A stretch of DNA of 25,340 nt from SAR202 cluster bacterium (GTDB taxonomy: Bacteria; Chloroflexota; Dehalococcoidia; Lucifugimonadales; JASMAO01), in the NCBI GenBank assembly GCA_030754315.1, contig JASMAO010000092.1:1-25340 (forward strand). The letters are read 5' to 3'. A program made the translations under genes and the position numbers. Shown piece after piece: positions 7,325-15,466 of this stretch (position 1 is its first letter; every line of letters begins with the position of its first letter). The notes beneath the pieces are model-generated. The model was given only the letters and a program-made list of their open reading frames with translations. It was not told the origin of the DNA and searched no databases.

Positions 7325-8308
7325 TTGGATCAAAAACCGTTGGGAAAAACCGGTGAGACGATTAGTGGAATAGGGTTGGGCTGCGTGACTTTTGGCAGAG
7401 AGATTGACGAGGAGCAGTCCTATCGTATTATGGATTATGCTGTTGAAAAGGGCATCACTTTTTTTGACACAGCGGAAGGGTATGGCGGTGGTAATGCTCG
7501 GGAGGGCCGTCTTGCTACGGGGATCGACGACGTGAGAGAAATGACGGCAGAAGTCAGTTCTTCTGAACGTATTATTGGAACTTGGATCAAAGCCAACGGC
7601 ATCCGCGATCAGATTACGATATGCACAAAAGTTGGGTCCGGAGGTAGTCCGGAAAACGTTAAAGCAAAGTTGGCTGCGAGCCTGGATCGCTTACAAATTG
7701 ACCGGACCGATGTTTACAAAATGCACTCTCCAGATGAGAGCGTTCCTATCGCAGAGACTCTGGGTGCACTGGACGCTGAGGTGAGAGCAGGACTGGTCGG
7801 TTGCATAGGCGGAAGTAATTATGATGGAGCGCAAGTGCAGGAAGCGCTCGACGCTAGTGCTGCTCATGGTTACGCTCGGTTCGAGATTACCCAACCCATA
7901 TACAATCTTGCCCATCCCGAGCACGCAGTCGATCTCTTTCCGATTTGCGAAAAGGAAGAGATAGCGGTTACTCCATACAGTCCACTTGGAGCGGGATTTC
8001 TAGCAGGAAAATATACCCGCGGTGACCGCCAAGCTATACCAACTAGGACTCGCTTTGACACTGCACCAGGGCACATTGATGTTTATTTCAGCGATAGAAA
8101 CTTCAATGTAGTTGAAGCGCTGCAGGCTAAATCAAAAGAGATCGGCGTGTCTATGGTGAAATTAGCTATGGCGTGGGCGATGACTCATTCTGCGGTTACT
8201 GCCGTTTTAGTTGGTGCTAGGGAGACTCGTCATATTGACAACGCGCTAGAGGCATACGATATGGGACTGGATCCAGGTCTGCGTTCTGAGATGTCTGCGT
8301 GGGATTAA
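7325..8308 (+). CDS. Aldo/keto reductase (paralog 2 of a tandem pair)
   Basis: A 327-residue AKR-fold oxidoreductase, clearly a duplicate of its upstream neighbour. Both begin M[ND]QKPLG.TG, share GREIDEE.SYR.MDY, and end LR.EMSAW. Asp48, Tyr53, Lys102 and His134 form the catalytic tetrad. The same unusual insertion after Tyr53 (GIDDVRE) is present, so it predates the duplication. The start is taken as TTG at 7325 because it aligns with the paralog and has AGGAG seven bases upstream; ATG at 7307 would add six residues made of the ribosome site itself. The pair may differ in substrate range. No terminator is seen between the two genes, so they may share a transcript. Confidence 0.92.
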   Translation: MDQKPLGKTGETISGIGLGCVTFGREIDEEQSYRIMDYAVEKGITFFDTAEGYGGGNAREGRLATGIDDVREMTAEVSSSERIIGTWIKANGIRDQITICTKVGSGGSPENVKAKLAASLDRLQIDRTDVYKMHSPDESVPIAETLGALDAEVRAGLVGCIGGSNYDGAQVQEALDASAAHGYARFEITQPIYNLAHPEHAVDLFPICEKEEIAVTPYSPLGAGFLAGKYTRGDRQAIPTRTRFDTAPGHIDVYFSDRNFNVVEALQAKSKEIGVSMVKLAMAWAMTHSAVTAVLVGARETRHIDNALEAYDMGLDPGLRSEMSAWD

Positions 8309-8321
8309 ACAAATTGATTGC

Positions 8322-8351
8322 TTGACACTCTGAGCCAGGCGTTAGCATATT
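8322..8351 (+). promoter_or_regulatory. Promoter-like sequence after aldo/keto reductase 2
   Basis: A perfect TTGACA at 8322-8327 is followed, after 18 bases, by CATATT at 8346-8351, which matches four of six consensus positions. It would give a leader of about 400 bases for the E1-like gene, or drive an unannotated short transcript. Confidence 0.35.
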
Positions 8352-8691
8352 AGCCCAACTATTCCTTCCCCATCCCAGGAATGGGATTCGGACCTTGGAG
8401 GACGATTACCGGATGGACGTTCGGTCTAGCCTAAGTGGGTGGTGGCGACAGGCGGGTGAATTCGATTTGGCTGAGTGAATGTTTGATTGGGCTATTGTCG
8501 AGGCATAATGCTAAGTCCTACTCTCGCATCCTATTGGCTTTGATAAATGTTTCTATGAGCCTACGGTTTTTTGATTTGACTAAGAAGCGCACAGGAACCA
8601 ATCGGTAGTGATGGTACGTTCTTTGCGGTTACTGAGTTGAGAACAGCTGATGAATTTAGGACATTTTGATTAAAGATTATTGGCAAGAATT

Positions 8692-8700
8692 TGATATACT
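8692..8700 (+). promoter_or_regulatory. Extended -10 element before the E1-like gene
   Basis: TGATATACT fits the extended -10 pattern TGnTATAAT with one mismatch. There is no clear -35. It lies about 60 bases before the ATG at 8762, a normal promoter distance. Confidence 0.4.
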
Positions 8701-8761
8701 GGTCTCAAGTTCAGTATGCTGTATTTCTTAGATACGTATACCACATTGTGGGAAGCGTCTA

Positions 8762-11134
8762 ATGGTTGAAAAAATCCGAAGTGACCTGTCAATTTCTGAT
8801 CGGAACAAGGTTCTGGAGGATATCCAGGATCGTGTCTTATGGCTTGCAGTCTACATGGTTGACTACGCCAACAACGTTCGGAATAATCCTGATGGTCTGA
8901 AAGTTGGGGGTCACCAGGCGTCAAGTGCCTCAGTCGCCACCGTGATGACCTACCTTTATTTTGAATGGATGAAACTTGGGGACCGGATTTCAGTTAAACC
9001 TCACGCATCTCCGATCTACCATGCTATTCAGTACCTACTCGGAAATTTAGATAAAAAATATCTACATCAATTCAGAGCTTACCATGGCTTACAGTCCTAT
9101 CCAAGCCGAACGAAAGATCCGGACGGCGTCGACTATTCCACGGGCTCGGTGGGTCTTGGATCGGTTGCTCCCAACTTCGGGGCGCTGGCTGAGGAGTATA
9201 CCCGATCTCACTTTGGGGAAGATGAAATACCAACTAGTCGCTTTATTAGCCTTCTGGGTGACGCTGAATTAGATGAAGGTTCGGTTTGGGAGGCGATAGG
9301 TGAACCGGCGATGTCCGGAATGTCTAACGTACTCTGGGTGGTGGATTTAAACCGTCAAAGTTTGGACCGCGTCATACCTGGCATACGTGTCCAATCATGG
9401 CGACAGATGTTTAAGGCAAACGGTTGGAATGTTGTCGATGCTAAGTATGGCAAACGGCTTCAAGCTGCTTATGCATTGCCCAAGGGGGACCTGCTTAGAG
9501 AATGCATTGATGACATGTCCAACGAGGTTTACCAACGACTGTTGCGGTCGTCTCCTGAAACAGTGCGAGAGTGGCTGCCACGTAGTAGCAGGCACCCGTC
9601 GGATCTTTCCGATTTCCTAGGGCAATGGGATGATAAAGAGTTGCACGCATTGATCCAGAATTTGGGAGGACATGACTTTGAGGAACTCCGGGACGCCTTT
9701 GGCCAACTTGACTTCGATTCGGGGCCTAATGTGCTTTTTGCTTACACATTGAAGGGTTGGAGACTTCCATCTATCGGTGACCCTCAGAATCACTCAGTGA
9801 TTTTGAACTCAGAACAGATGGAGGCGTTTAGGAGCCAACTCGAAATGTCAGATTCCGACGCTGTATCGTCGTTTCCTCCGGACTCTGAGCCCGGAACCTT
9901 GGTTAGGGCTCGAAGGGAACAACTCTGGCCTGAGAAAAAGGCTGTTGTCGATCCTCCCCAATTAGACATACCGGTTTCGTTTGATCGCGGCTACCAAGGA
10001 ATGATGTCCACACAACAAGTTTTTGGTCAGATCCTAACCGAAATTTCCAGAAGTATTCCAACGGTTGCCGAACGAGTGGTTACGGTAAGCCCGGATGTAG
10101 CTAGTTCAACCAATCTTGGAGGTTGGATCAACCGGGTTGGGGTGTGGACACGAGCTGAAGGTGAGGATTTGCCAGATGATGTATTGCGGGCGTTGAAGTG
10201 GGATGAAACCCCTGTCGGACAGCATCTAGAACTCGGAATCTCTGAGAACAATCTTTTCATGCTACTAGGCCAGTTGGGATTGTCCTTTGAAAACACTGGG
10301 GAGATTCTGTTCCCCATGGGTACACTGTACGATCCGTTTGTCCGGCGTGGGCTAGATGCTTTCGTTTACAGTGCTTATTCAGGTGCAAAATTTATTATTG
10401 TTGGGACACCTTCAGGAGTGAGCTTGGGTCCAGAGGGCGGTGCTCATCAATCATTGATTACTCAGTCGATTGGTGTAGAGTTGCCAGAGGTTGCTTTCTA
10501 CGAACCTTGTTTCGGACAGGAGCTTGAGTGGATCATACTCGGCGGCTTAGAGCAGATCCGACAACGCAAAGAGTCGATGTATATCAGGCTAAGCACCAAG
10601 AGCGTCAACCAGAATCTCTTCACCCTGCCACCCGGCCCAGCAGATCAGGAAAGGTTGCGCACCCAAGTGCTCCGAGGGGCATATCGACTGGTGGATCTCA
10701 GGGATCAACCGGATTACATAGCCGGAAAGAACGTTGTACACATAATGGTCTCAGGGGTAATGGTGCCACTGGCGGTGGAAGCCAGCCTGAAGCTTAAAGA
10801 TGAAGGGGTATATGCCAACGTTGTCAATGTGACCGGACAAGGGCCGTTATATTCTAGTTTTCAGGAGTCGGTACGCGCCACTATGGGGGGGACTGCCCAG
10901 CAAGATTTCTTCTCCGAAGTAATACCTGAATCAGATCGGGCAGCCCCGGTAGTAACTGTCATAGATGGGCACCCTCATTCTCTGGCATGGATAGGCAGTG
11001 CTTTGAACACCTCTACATTCCCACTAGGAGTCGATAGGTATGGACAGTCTGGTAACCCATCCGACCTATACAAAGAGTATGAGATTGACGTCCCCAGTAT
11101 TATTGCCGCGTGCTTCGGTGCACTGGGTATTTAG
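8762..11134 (+). CDS. Homodimeric pyruvate dehydrogenase E1-like / transketolase-fold protein
   Basis: A 790-residue thiamine-diphosphate enzyme resembling AceE-type E1 but shorter than E. coli AceE (887). The N-terminal TPP domain has VGGHQASSAS (His51), KPHASP (His81), QSYPSRTKDPD and STGSVGLG. The TPP/Mg motif is GDAELDEG at 166-173 with Asn197 in VVDLNRQSLD. The central pyrimidine domain (about 400-620) includes GTPSGVSLGPEGGAHQS. The transketolase C-terminal domain follows, with TVIDGHPHSLAWIGSA. Known E1 proteins decarboxylate a 2-oxoacid and pass the acyl group to lipoyl-E2; here no E2 or E3 gene is nearby. Related actinobacterial proteins are also annotated simply as transketolase-like. 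The ATG at 8762 has only a weak GGGAAG upstream. The true substrate (pyruvate or another 2-oxoacid) is unproven. Confidence 0.88.
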   Translation: MVEKIRSDLSISDRNKVLEDIQDRVLWLAVYMVDYANNVRNNPDGLKVGGHQASSASVATVMTYLYFEWMKLGDRISVKPHASPIYHAIQYLLGNLDKKYLHQFRAYHGLQSYPSRTKDPDGVDYSTGSVGLGSVAPNFGALAEEYTRSHFGEDEIPTSRFISLLGDAELDEGSVWEAIGEPAMSGMSNVLWVVDLNRQSLDRVIPGIRVQSWRQMFKANGWNVVDAKYGKRLQAAYALPKGDLLRECIDDMSNEVYQRLLRSSPETVREWLPRSSRHPSDLSDFLGQWDDKELHALIQNLGGHDFEELRDAFGQLDFDSGPNVLFAYTLKGWRLPSIGDPQNHSVILNSEQMEAFRSQLEMSDSDAVSSFPPDSEPGTLVRARREQLWPEKKAVVDPPQLDIPVSFDRGYQGMMSTQQVFGQILTEISRSIPTVAERVVTVSPDVASSTNLGGWINRVGVWTRAEGEDLPDDVLRALKWDETPVGQHLELGISENNLFMLLGQLGLSFENTGEILFPMGTLYDPFVRRGLDAFVYSAYSGAKFIIVGTPSGVSLGPEGGAHQSLITQSIGVELPEVAFYEPCFGQELEWIILGGLEQIRQRKESMYIRLSTKSVNQNLFTLPPGPADQERLRTQVLRGAYRLVDLRDQPDYIAGKNVVHIMVSGVMVPLAVEASLKLKDEGVYANVVNVTGQGPLYSSFQESVRATMGGTAQQDFFSEVIPESDRAAPVVTVIDGHPHSLAWIGSALNTSTFPLGVDRYGQSGNPSDLYKEYEIDVPSIIAACFGALGI

Positions 11135-11218
11135 CGAATTTCTACTGAGTCCATTTTAGGGTTGGCATGGCTCGAATGAGTGGGGGGTGTTGAGTGACTA
11201 GGTCGGTCAGCGTAGGAT

Positions 11219-11246
11219 TGTGGGCATACCAGTCAGATTACCCACA
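11219..11246. promoter_or_regulatory. Inverted repeat between the E1-like gene and alcohol dehydrogenase
   Basis: TGTGGG at 11219-11224 and CCCACA at 11241-11246 form perfect 6-base arms with a 16-base spacer. There is no T-run, so it is not a standard terminator. It might be an operator for the alcohol dehydrogenase gene at 11334, or chance. Confidence 0.22.
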
Positions 11247-11333
11247 TCTTGAGATTCATGTATCTGGTTTGGATCGGGATAGAGAAATCAAACCTAGGTA
11301 GGTATAGCCGATAGTAATATTTGGGAGTGCAGG

Positions 11334-12422
11334 ATGAGAGCAGCAGTATGCTACGAATCACATATGCCGTTAAAGGTCGAAGAGCTTGAATTAAGCCCAC
11401 CCAAGGCTAACGAAGCTGAAGTTCAGCTTGTGGGAGCAGGAGTATGCCATAGTGATTACCATTTTGTGGATGGGCACATAACACCTACGACACTGCCTCT
11501 GGTATTAGGGCATGAGGGGGCAGGTGTTGTTACAAAAATAGGCCCGGGTGTGGAAAACGTGTCGCCTGGAGATCACATCATCTTCTCGATGGATGCGATG
11601 TGTGGGTACTGTAGGAACTGTACTTTGGGACGGCCGACTCTTTGCGAGACATATGGACGTGTGTTTACTATGCCAGATGGTACTACTCGTTTTAGTAAGG
11701 ATGGAAGGCCGTATTATTCTATGGTAGGAATAGGTACTTTCGCTGATCGAACGGTTGTTGCGGCGGATAGGCTAGTTAAGGTACGTGACGATGTACCGTT
11801 AGAGAAAGCATGTCTAATTGGTTGCGCTGTGATAACCGGTGTCGGTTCAGTTGTACACAGAGCCAAAGTAGAAGCCGGGACAACTGTCGTGGTATTTGGA
11901 TGTGGTGGAGTCGGACTGAATGTTATACAAGGTGCGATTCTGGCATCAGCGGCAAAGATAATCGCTGTAGATACAGTTGAATTCAAGTTAGAAAAAGCTA
12001 GAGAAATGGGCGCGACAGACGTGATCAATGCTAGTTTGGTTGAACCAGGTCCACGGATTGCTGAGATTACAGGTGGAGGGGCCGACTATGCCTTTGAGGT
12101 TGTGGGTTGGCCGGATCTCGTGGTTCAAGCATTTAAGTCTATACGGCCCGGGGGTACCGCAGTCATGGTTGGCGTTCAACCACCAGAAACCAAGATAACG
12201 ATCGATGCCTGGGATTTGTTCCAAGACCGTGCGCTGATCGGTGCCTTTCATGGATCCGCTATGCCGAGAGTGGACTTCCCATGGCTACTTGATTTGTACA
12301 TGGATGGTCGTATCAAGTTGGATGAGCTTATTACACGCTACAGGCCTTTGGATGAGATTAATGAAGCCTTCGAGGATATGAACAACGGTGTCACTGCTCG
12401 GACCGTGTTGACATTCGGGTAG
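11334..12422 (+). CDS. Zinc-dependent alcohol dehydrogenase (MDR family, class III-like)
   Basis: A 362-residue medium-chain dehydrogenase that oxidises alcohols or reduces aldehydes with NAD(P). Catalytic zinc ligands are Cys38 (GVCHSD), His60-Glu61 (GHEGAG) and Cys164 (LIGCAV). The structural zinc lobe is complete, with Cys90, Cys93, Cys96 and Cys104. The Rossmann turn is GCGGVG at 189-194, followed by the acidic Asp of AVDTVEFKLEKA, which favours NAD. Overall it resembles the AdhC/class III group, but nothing here proves formaldehyde-glutathione specificity. The ATG at 11334 has GGGAG at 11323-11327, spacing 6. In this neighbourhood an aldehyde from sugar or alcohol catabolism, such as lactaldehyde, is a plausible substrate; this is inference. 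Confidence 0.93.
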   Translation: MRAAVCYESHMPLKVEELELSPPKANEAEVQLVGAGVCHSDYHFVDGHITPTTLPLVLGHEGAGVVTKIGPGVENVSPGDHIIFSMDAMCGYCRNCTLGRPTLCETYGRVFTMPDGTTRFSKDGRPYYSMVGIGTFADRTVVAADRLVKVRDDVPLEKACLIGCAVITGVGSVVHRAKVEAGTTVVVFGCGGVGLNVIQGAILASAAKIIAVDTVEFKLEKAREMGATDVINASLVEPGPRIAEITGGGADYAFEVVGWPDLVVQAFKSIRPGGTAVMVGVQPPETKITIDAWDLFQDRALIGAFHGSAMPRVDFPWLLDLYMDGRIKLDELITRYRPLDEINEAFEDMNNGVTARTVLTFG

Positions 12423-12499
12423 GGAATCGATGCGATTAGCATATCGATAGTGGAGGATATGCCCGTCCTAACGAATGGAGATCATCGAAGGAATCGTAA

Positions 12500-12598
12500 A
12501 TGACGGAGCAAGATTGCGACTCACAAAACCAGGTATGGTCCTTTGAAGATGGTATGTACATCGGTGGTGTCCGCTTCAGTTTAGCCATGGTAATCTAA
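12500..12598 (+). CDS. Possible 32-residue small protein before the sulfatase
   Basis: A short frame starting at ATG 12500, with AAGGA at 12488-12492 (spacing 7), ending TAA at 12598, 15 bases before the sulfatase ATG. The peptide (MTEQDCDSQN... ending SLAMVI) matches nothing I recognise. The good ribosome site and the tight spacing to the next gene are the only support; it could act as a leader or be a gene remnant. Confidence 0.25.
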   Translation: MTEQDCDSQNQVWSFEDGMYIGGVRFSLAMVI

Positions 12599-12613
12599 AA
12601 TCAGGGTGACATA

Positions 12614-14089
12614 ATGCCAGAGCTACCAAACATTCTATTCCTGTTTCCGGACCAACTCCGTCGGGACTTTTTGAGTTGCTACGGGGCTGAGTTTATTGAT
12701 ACGCCGAACATAGACAGTATCGCTGGTCGTGGGGTGCGATATGACCGTGCTTATTCAGCATCACCTTTGTGTGTTCCTGCAAGGACCGCGTTGATGACCG
12801 GTATGAATGCGATTAGAAACGGGGTTTCTGACAATCTTCACGCACTGCGCCCAGATTACAATGAGGCAGGTATACAAACCTGGCCGCAGCTTCTTTCAGA
12901 TGCCGGATACTACACTTCTGCGGTAGGCAAAATGCATTTCTATCCTTGGGATGCACTCCATGGATTTCAGTACAGGGTTGTATGTGAAGATAAGCTGTGG
13001 ACAAACATTCGAGACGACTACCATCACTACCTTACAGAACATGGTCGCAAGAAAATGCCGTGGGATAGATATGGCGACTACCTTGAGAAGAAAGGAGCAG
13101 CGACCACTGACGTTCCTTGGGAACATTCGTGGGATCGTTATACCGGTCGGGAGGCATGTCGGTTCATTGATAATTACGGTGGAGACGGACCTTTTGCCAT
13201 GATGGTAGGCTTTCCTGGCCCCCATGATCCTTACGACCCAGCTGTGGATTTCTCAGAACGATTCAACCCGGAAGACATGCCCGATCCAGTTCCGGCAGCA
13301 GACGACGACCCCGGAAGTTTACGCGCAACACACATTGAGGCTCGCCGCAACATGGGAATGGATCTGGAGCAATTCACTACCGAAGAGAAGAAAACTATAC
13401 GTGCTCACTATGCCGGTTTAGTCAAACAGATTGATCACGAAGTGGGGGAGATTATTGATAGTTTGCGCAGCCGTGGATTGCTTGAGAATACTGTGATTAT
13501 TTTTTCAACGGATCACGGTGATTATCTTGGTGACCATGGCCTTGACGGCAAGGCTGCATTTTTCGAAGCTGCAACACACATTCCCTTACTGGTTAGTCTG
13601 CCCGGCGGTTTACAAGGATCTGTAAATAGTGATCTTGTGGAACTCCGGGATGTCACAGCAACTATTTTAAAAATAGCCGGATGTGAACAGCCCAGGTACA
13701 TGGATGCCCAAATCTTACCTGATCTTGGTTTCCAAGAGCCGCCTGCTCGTACTAGAATATTCGGGATGTTGACGCAAGGATGGATGGTGTTCGATGGAGA
13801 GTGGAAGCTGTGTCAGTACTCACTAGATGGGCCCATGCTATTCAACCTTAAAGATGATCCAGATGAACTGATCAATCTTGTTAAGGACCCGGCTTACGGC
13901 GACGTATTTAGACGTCTAAGTGCTGAGTTAACGAAAGAGATGATGCAGTCGATCGTACTGAGCATGCATGATCGTTTAGTAGCGCCGTATTCGCTATCTT
14001 CTGAAGACAGGATGGGTCGTGAAGGTTGGCAGTGGAAGTTTCCTGCAGACGCTTCGGAGGCTACGAAGGTTGGAGTAGACTACTATTAG
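12614..14089 (+). CDS. Type I sulfatase (arylsulfatase/alkaline phosphatase superfamily)
   Basis: A 491-residue sulfate-ester hydrolase. The maturation motif CVPAR places Cys53 as the residue converted to formylglycine, with Arg57; this is the Cys-type CxPxR signature. Metal ligands include Asp13 (FPDQ) and Asp300-His301 in STDHGDYLGDHG, and GKMHF near residue 105 supplies the Lys/His pair. No signal peptide is present (it starts MPELPNILFLFPDQ), so the enzyme should act in the cytosol on imported small sulfated compounds rather than polymers. The ATG at 12614 follows AGGGTGA at 12603-12609. A formylglycine-generating enzyme is not in the window. The next gene is convergent. Choline-sulfatase-like and sugar-sulfatase subfamilies are both possible. 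Confidence 0.93.
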   Translation: MPELPNILFLFPDQLRRDFLSCYGAEFIDTPNIDSIAGRGVRYDRAYSASPLCVPARTALMTGMNAIRNGVSDNLHALRPDYNEAGIQTWPQLLSDAGYYTSAVGKMHFYPWDALHGFQYRVVCEDKLWTNIRDDYHHYLTEHGRKKMPWDRYGDYLEKKGAATTDVPWEHSWDRYTGREACRFIDNYGGDGPFAMMVGFPGPHDPYDPAVDFSERFNPEDMPDPVPAADDDPGSLRATHIEARRNMGMDLEQFTTEEKKTIRAHYAGLVKQIDHEVGEIIDSLRSRGLLENTVIIFSTDHGDYLGDHGLDGKAAFFEAATHIPLLVSLPGGLQGSVNSDLVELRDVTATILKIAGCEQPRYMDAQILPDLGFQEPPARTRIFGMLTQGWMVFDGEWKLCQYSLDGPMLFNLKDDPDELINLVKDPAYGDVFRRLSAELTKEMMQSIVLSMHDRLVAPYSLSSEDRMGREGWQWKFPADASEATKVGVDYY

Positions 14090-14144
14090 TGCCTGTGGTC
14101 TCCGTTCGGGGCCTAGAATAGCGTTTTGATTCGTAGTTGACTGC

Positions 14145-15188
14145 CTAACTGACTGTGTTTGGAGTTGGTGCATCACTTGGTATTAGGCCTTCGTGCCTTA
14201 TCTCTTGCCACATTCCGTTCGGGATTTGGAAATTGGCCATAACAAAATTATCTCTCACTTCGGATTGGTTACGTGATCCCGGTATTGTGGCAGCCACAGC
14301 AGGGTGAGCTAGACCAAACTGAAGAGCAGCTGCTTTGATAGGGACGTCGTAACGTTCACATATTGTATTAATCTCACGGGCTCGTTTGAGCACCTCTTGT
14401 GAGGCGTTTGTATAGAAATATTGGGCTCCGAGCGATAGATCGGATGCCAATATCCCACTGTTATATGGGCCGCCAAGCACAACACTGATTTGCTTTTCAG
14501 TACACAAGGGAAGGAGTTTATTAAGAGCCGATTGGTCTAGGAGAGTGTATCTTCCGGCGAGCAGGAAACAGTCGAAGTCCGCGTCTTTAGCAAAGCGGGT
14601 TAATGCTTGCCACTGGTTCATTCCCACACCGATTGCTTTAATGACACCATCCGAGCGCAAATCCGCTAAAGCAGGGAATGCTTCATTAATCGCTGTGCTG
14701 TAGTGGACAGGCTCACCAAAATTCCCTCCAGGTCGAGCCGAATCAAATTCATCTGGATCGTGAATCATTGCAATGTCAATCCTGTCTAATTTCAATCGCT
14801 TGAGACTCTCCTCCAACGACCTCATTACCCCATCACGTGAATAGTCATAAACCGGTGTGAAAGGATCAGGATTGATGAAGCTACTTGTTGCCATGTCGCT
14901 AAGGGAATTCACGGGGTTGAGGACACGACCGACTTTGGTGGAAAGTACGAAATTCTCTCGCGGTATTTGGGCCAACGACAGACCGTAGAAACGTTCGCTT
15001 TTACCGTGTCCGTAAAGTGGTGCAGTATCGAAAAAAGTGATACCTAGCTCAAGAGCATGCTCTATCGCGGAAATGGCATCTTCCTCGGTTACCTCTGCCC
15101 GATCTCCTCCTATAGGCGCTCCCCCAAAGCCCAGCCTTGTGACTCGTACGTTGGTGTGTCCGATTTCGGTTGTGTCCAGAGGAACCAT
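14145..15188 (-). CDS. Aldo/keto reductase, D-threo-aldose (L-fucose) 1-dehydrogenase-like
   Basis: A 347-residue AKR-fold enzyme, different from the tandem pair at 6.2-8.3 kb. The tetrad is Asp54 and Tyr59 (FFDTAPLYGHGKSE), Lys85 (LSTKVGR) and His143 (MIHDPDE). The GHGKSE loop, LSTKVGRVL, the YDYSRDGVMRSLEESL helix start and the LAGRYTLLDQ segment are typical of proteins annotated as D-threo-aldose 1-dehydrogenase, which oxidise L-fucose and similar sugars to lactones with NAD(P). The ATG at 15188 has no strong Shine-Dalgarno. It is the last gene of the minus-strand cluster, 278 bases after the NHL gene, so it may have its own promoter. The fucose-type substrate is inferred from subfamily resemblance. 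Confidence 0.9.
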   Translation of the reverse strand: MVPLDTTEIGHTNVRVTRLGFGGAPIGGDRAEVTEEDAISAIEHALELGITFFDTAPLYGHGKSERFYGLSLAQIPRENFVLSTKVGRVLNPVNSLSDMATSSFINPDPFTPVYDYSRDGVMRSLEESLKRLKLDRIDIAMIHDPDEFDSARPGGNFGEPVHYSTAINEAFPALADLRSDGVIKAIGVGMNQWQALTRFAKDADFDCFLLAGRYTLLDQSALNKLLPLCTEKQISVVLGGPYNSGILASDLSLGAQYFYTNASQEVLKRAREINTICERYDVPIKAAALQFGLAHPAVAATIPGSRNQSEVRDNFVMANFQIPNGMWQEIRHEGLIPSDAPTPNTVS

Positions 15189-15258
15189 TAGGGATGATTT
15201 CCAGTGTGGTTAGGGTTACCTAACGTGTTGCGTAGGAGAATAACATAAGGTCCATGTA

Positions 15259-15285
15259 CTATGTGATGATTTAATTTGATCATAG
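15259..15285. promoter_or_regulatory. Imperfect inverted repeat upstream of the aldose-dehydrogenase gene
   Basis: CTATG at 15259-15263 pairs with CATAG at 15281-15285, and ATGAT at 15266-15270 with ATCAT at 15279-15283. The overlapping arms read as one repeat with a small bulge. It lies about 75-95 bases upstream of the minus-strand gene that starts at 15188, where an operator could sit. The rest of the 278-base gap shows nothing clear. Confidence 0.2.
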
Positions 15286-15466
15286 GGAGATTGTTTTATC
15301 ACCGGGTATTTTTATCTCAGTGAAAATAAGTTGTTGCGGTAGTGGGTAAGACGACTTCTTTACGGATCATAGGTCATCACTGATGTGAATGTTACAGACA
15401 CGTGATTGGGGACAGATCGCAAGGAACGGAGTTTGTTAAATTGGAGGATCTATAGGGCAGGGTTAC

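Larger units (their letters stand above)
8309..8761. other. 453-base intergenic region before the E1-like gene
   Basis: No convincing gene is present. A promoter-like pair is seen near the left end (8322-8351) and an extended -10 near the right end (8692-8700). A 21-codon frame at 8413 has poor ribosome-site spacing. Some short complementary segments occur (for example ATCCC at 8372-8376 and GGGAT at 8383-8387), but no known riboswitch, including the TPP type, was recognised. Confidence 0.5.

Noticed and set aside
8413..8478. A 21-codon frame in the intergenic region before the E1-like gene
   Set aside because: The GGAGG lies too far from the ATG and the peptide shows no recognisable feature.
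8351..8494. Perfectly complementary 8-mers TAGCCCAA (8351-8358) and TTGGGCTA (8487-8494) as the closing helix of a structured RNA
   Set aside because: An 8-base match over about 140 bases is not rare by chance, the likely transcript start would remove the 5' arm, and no known RNA family fits.
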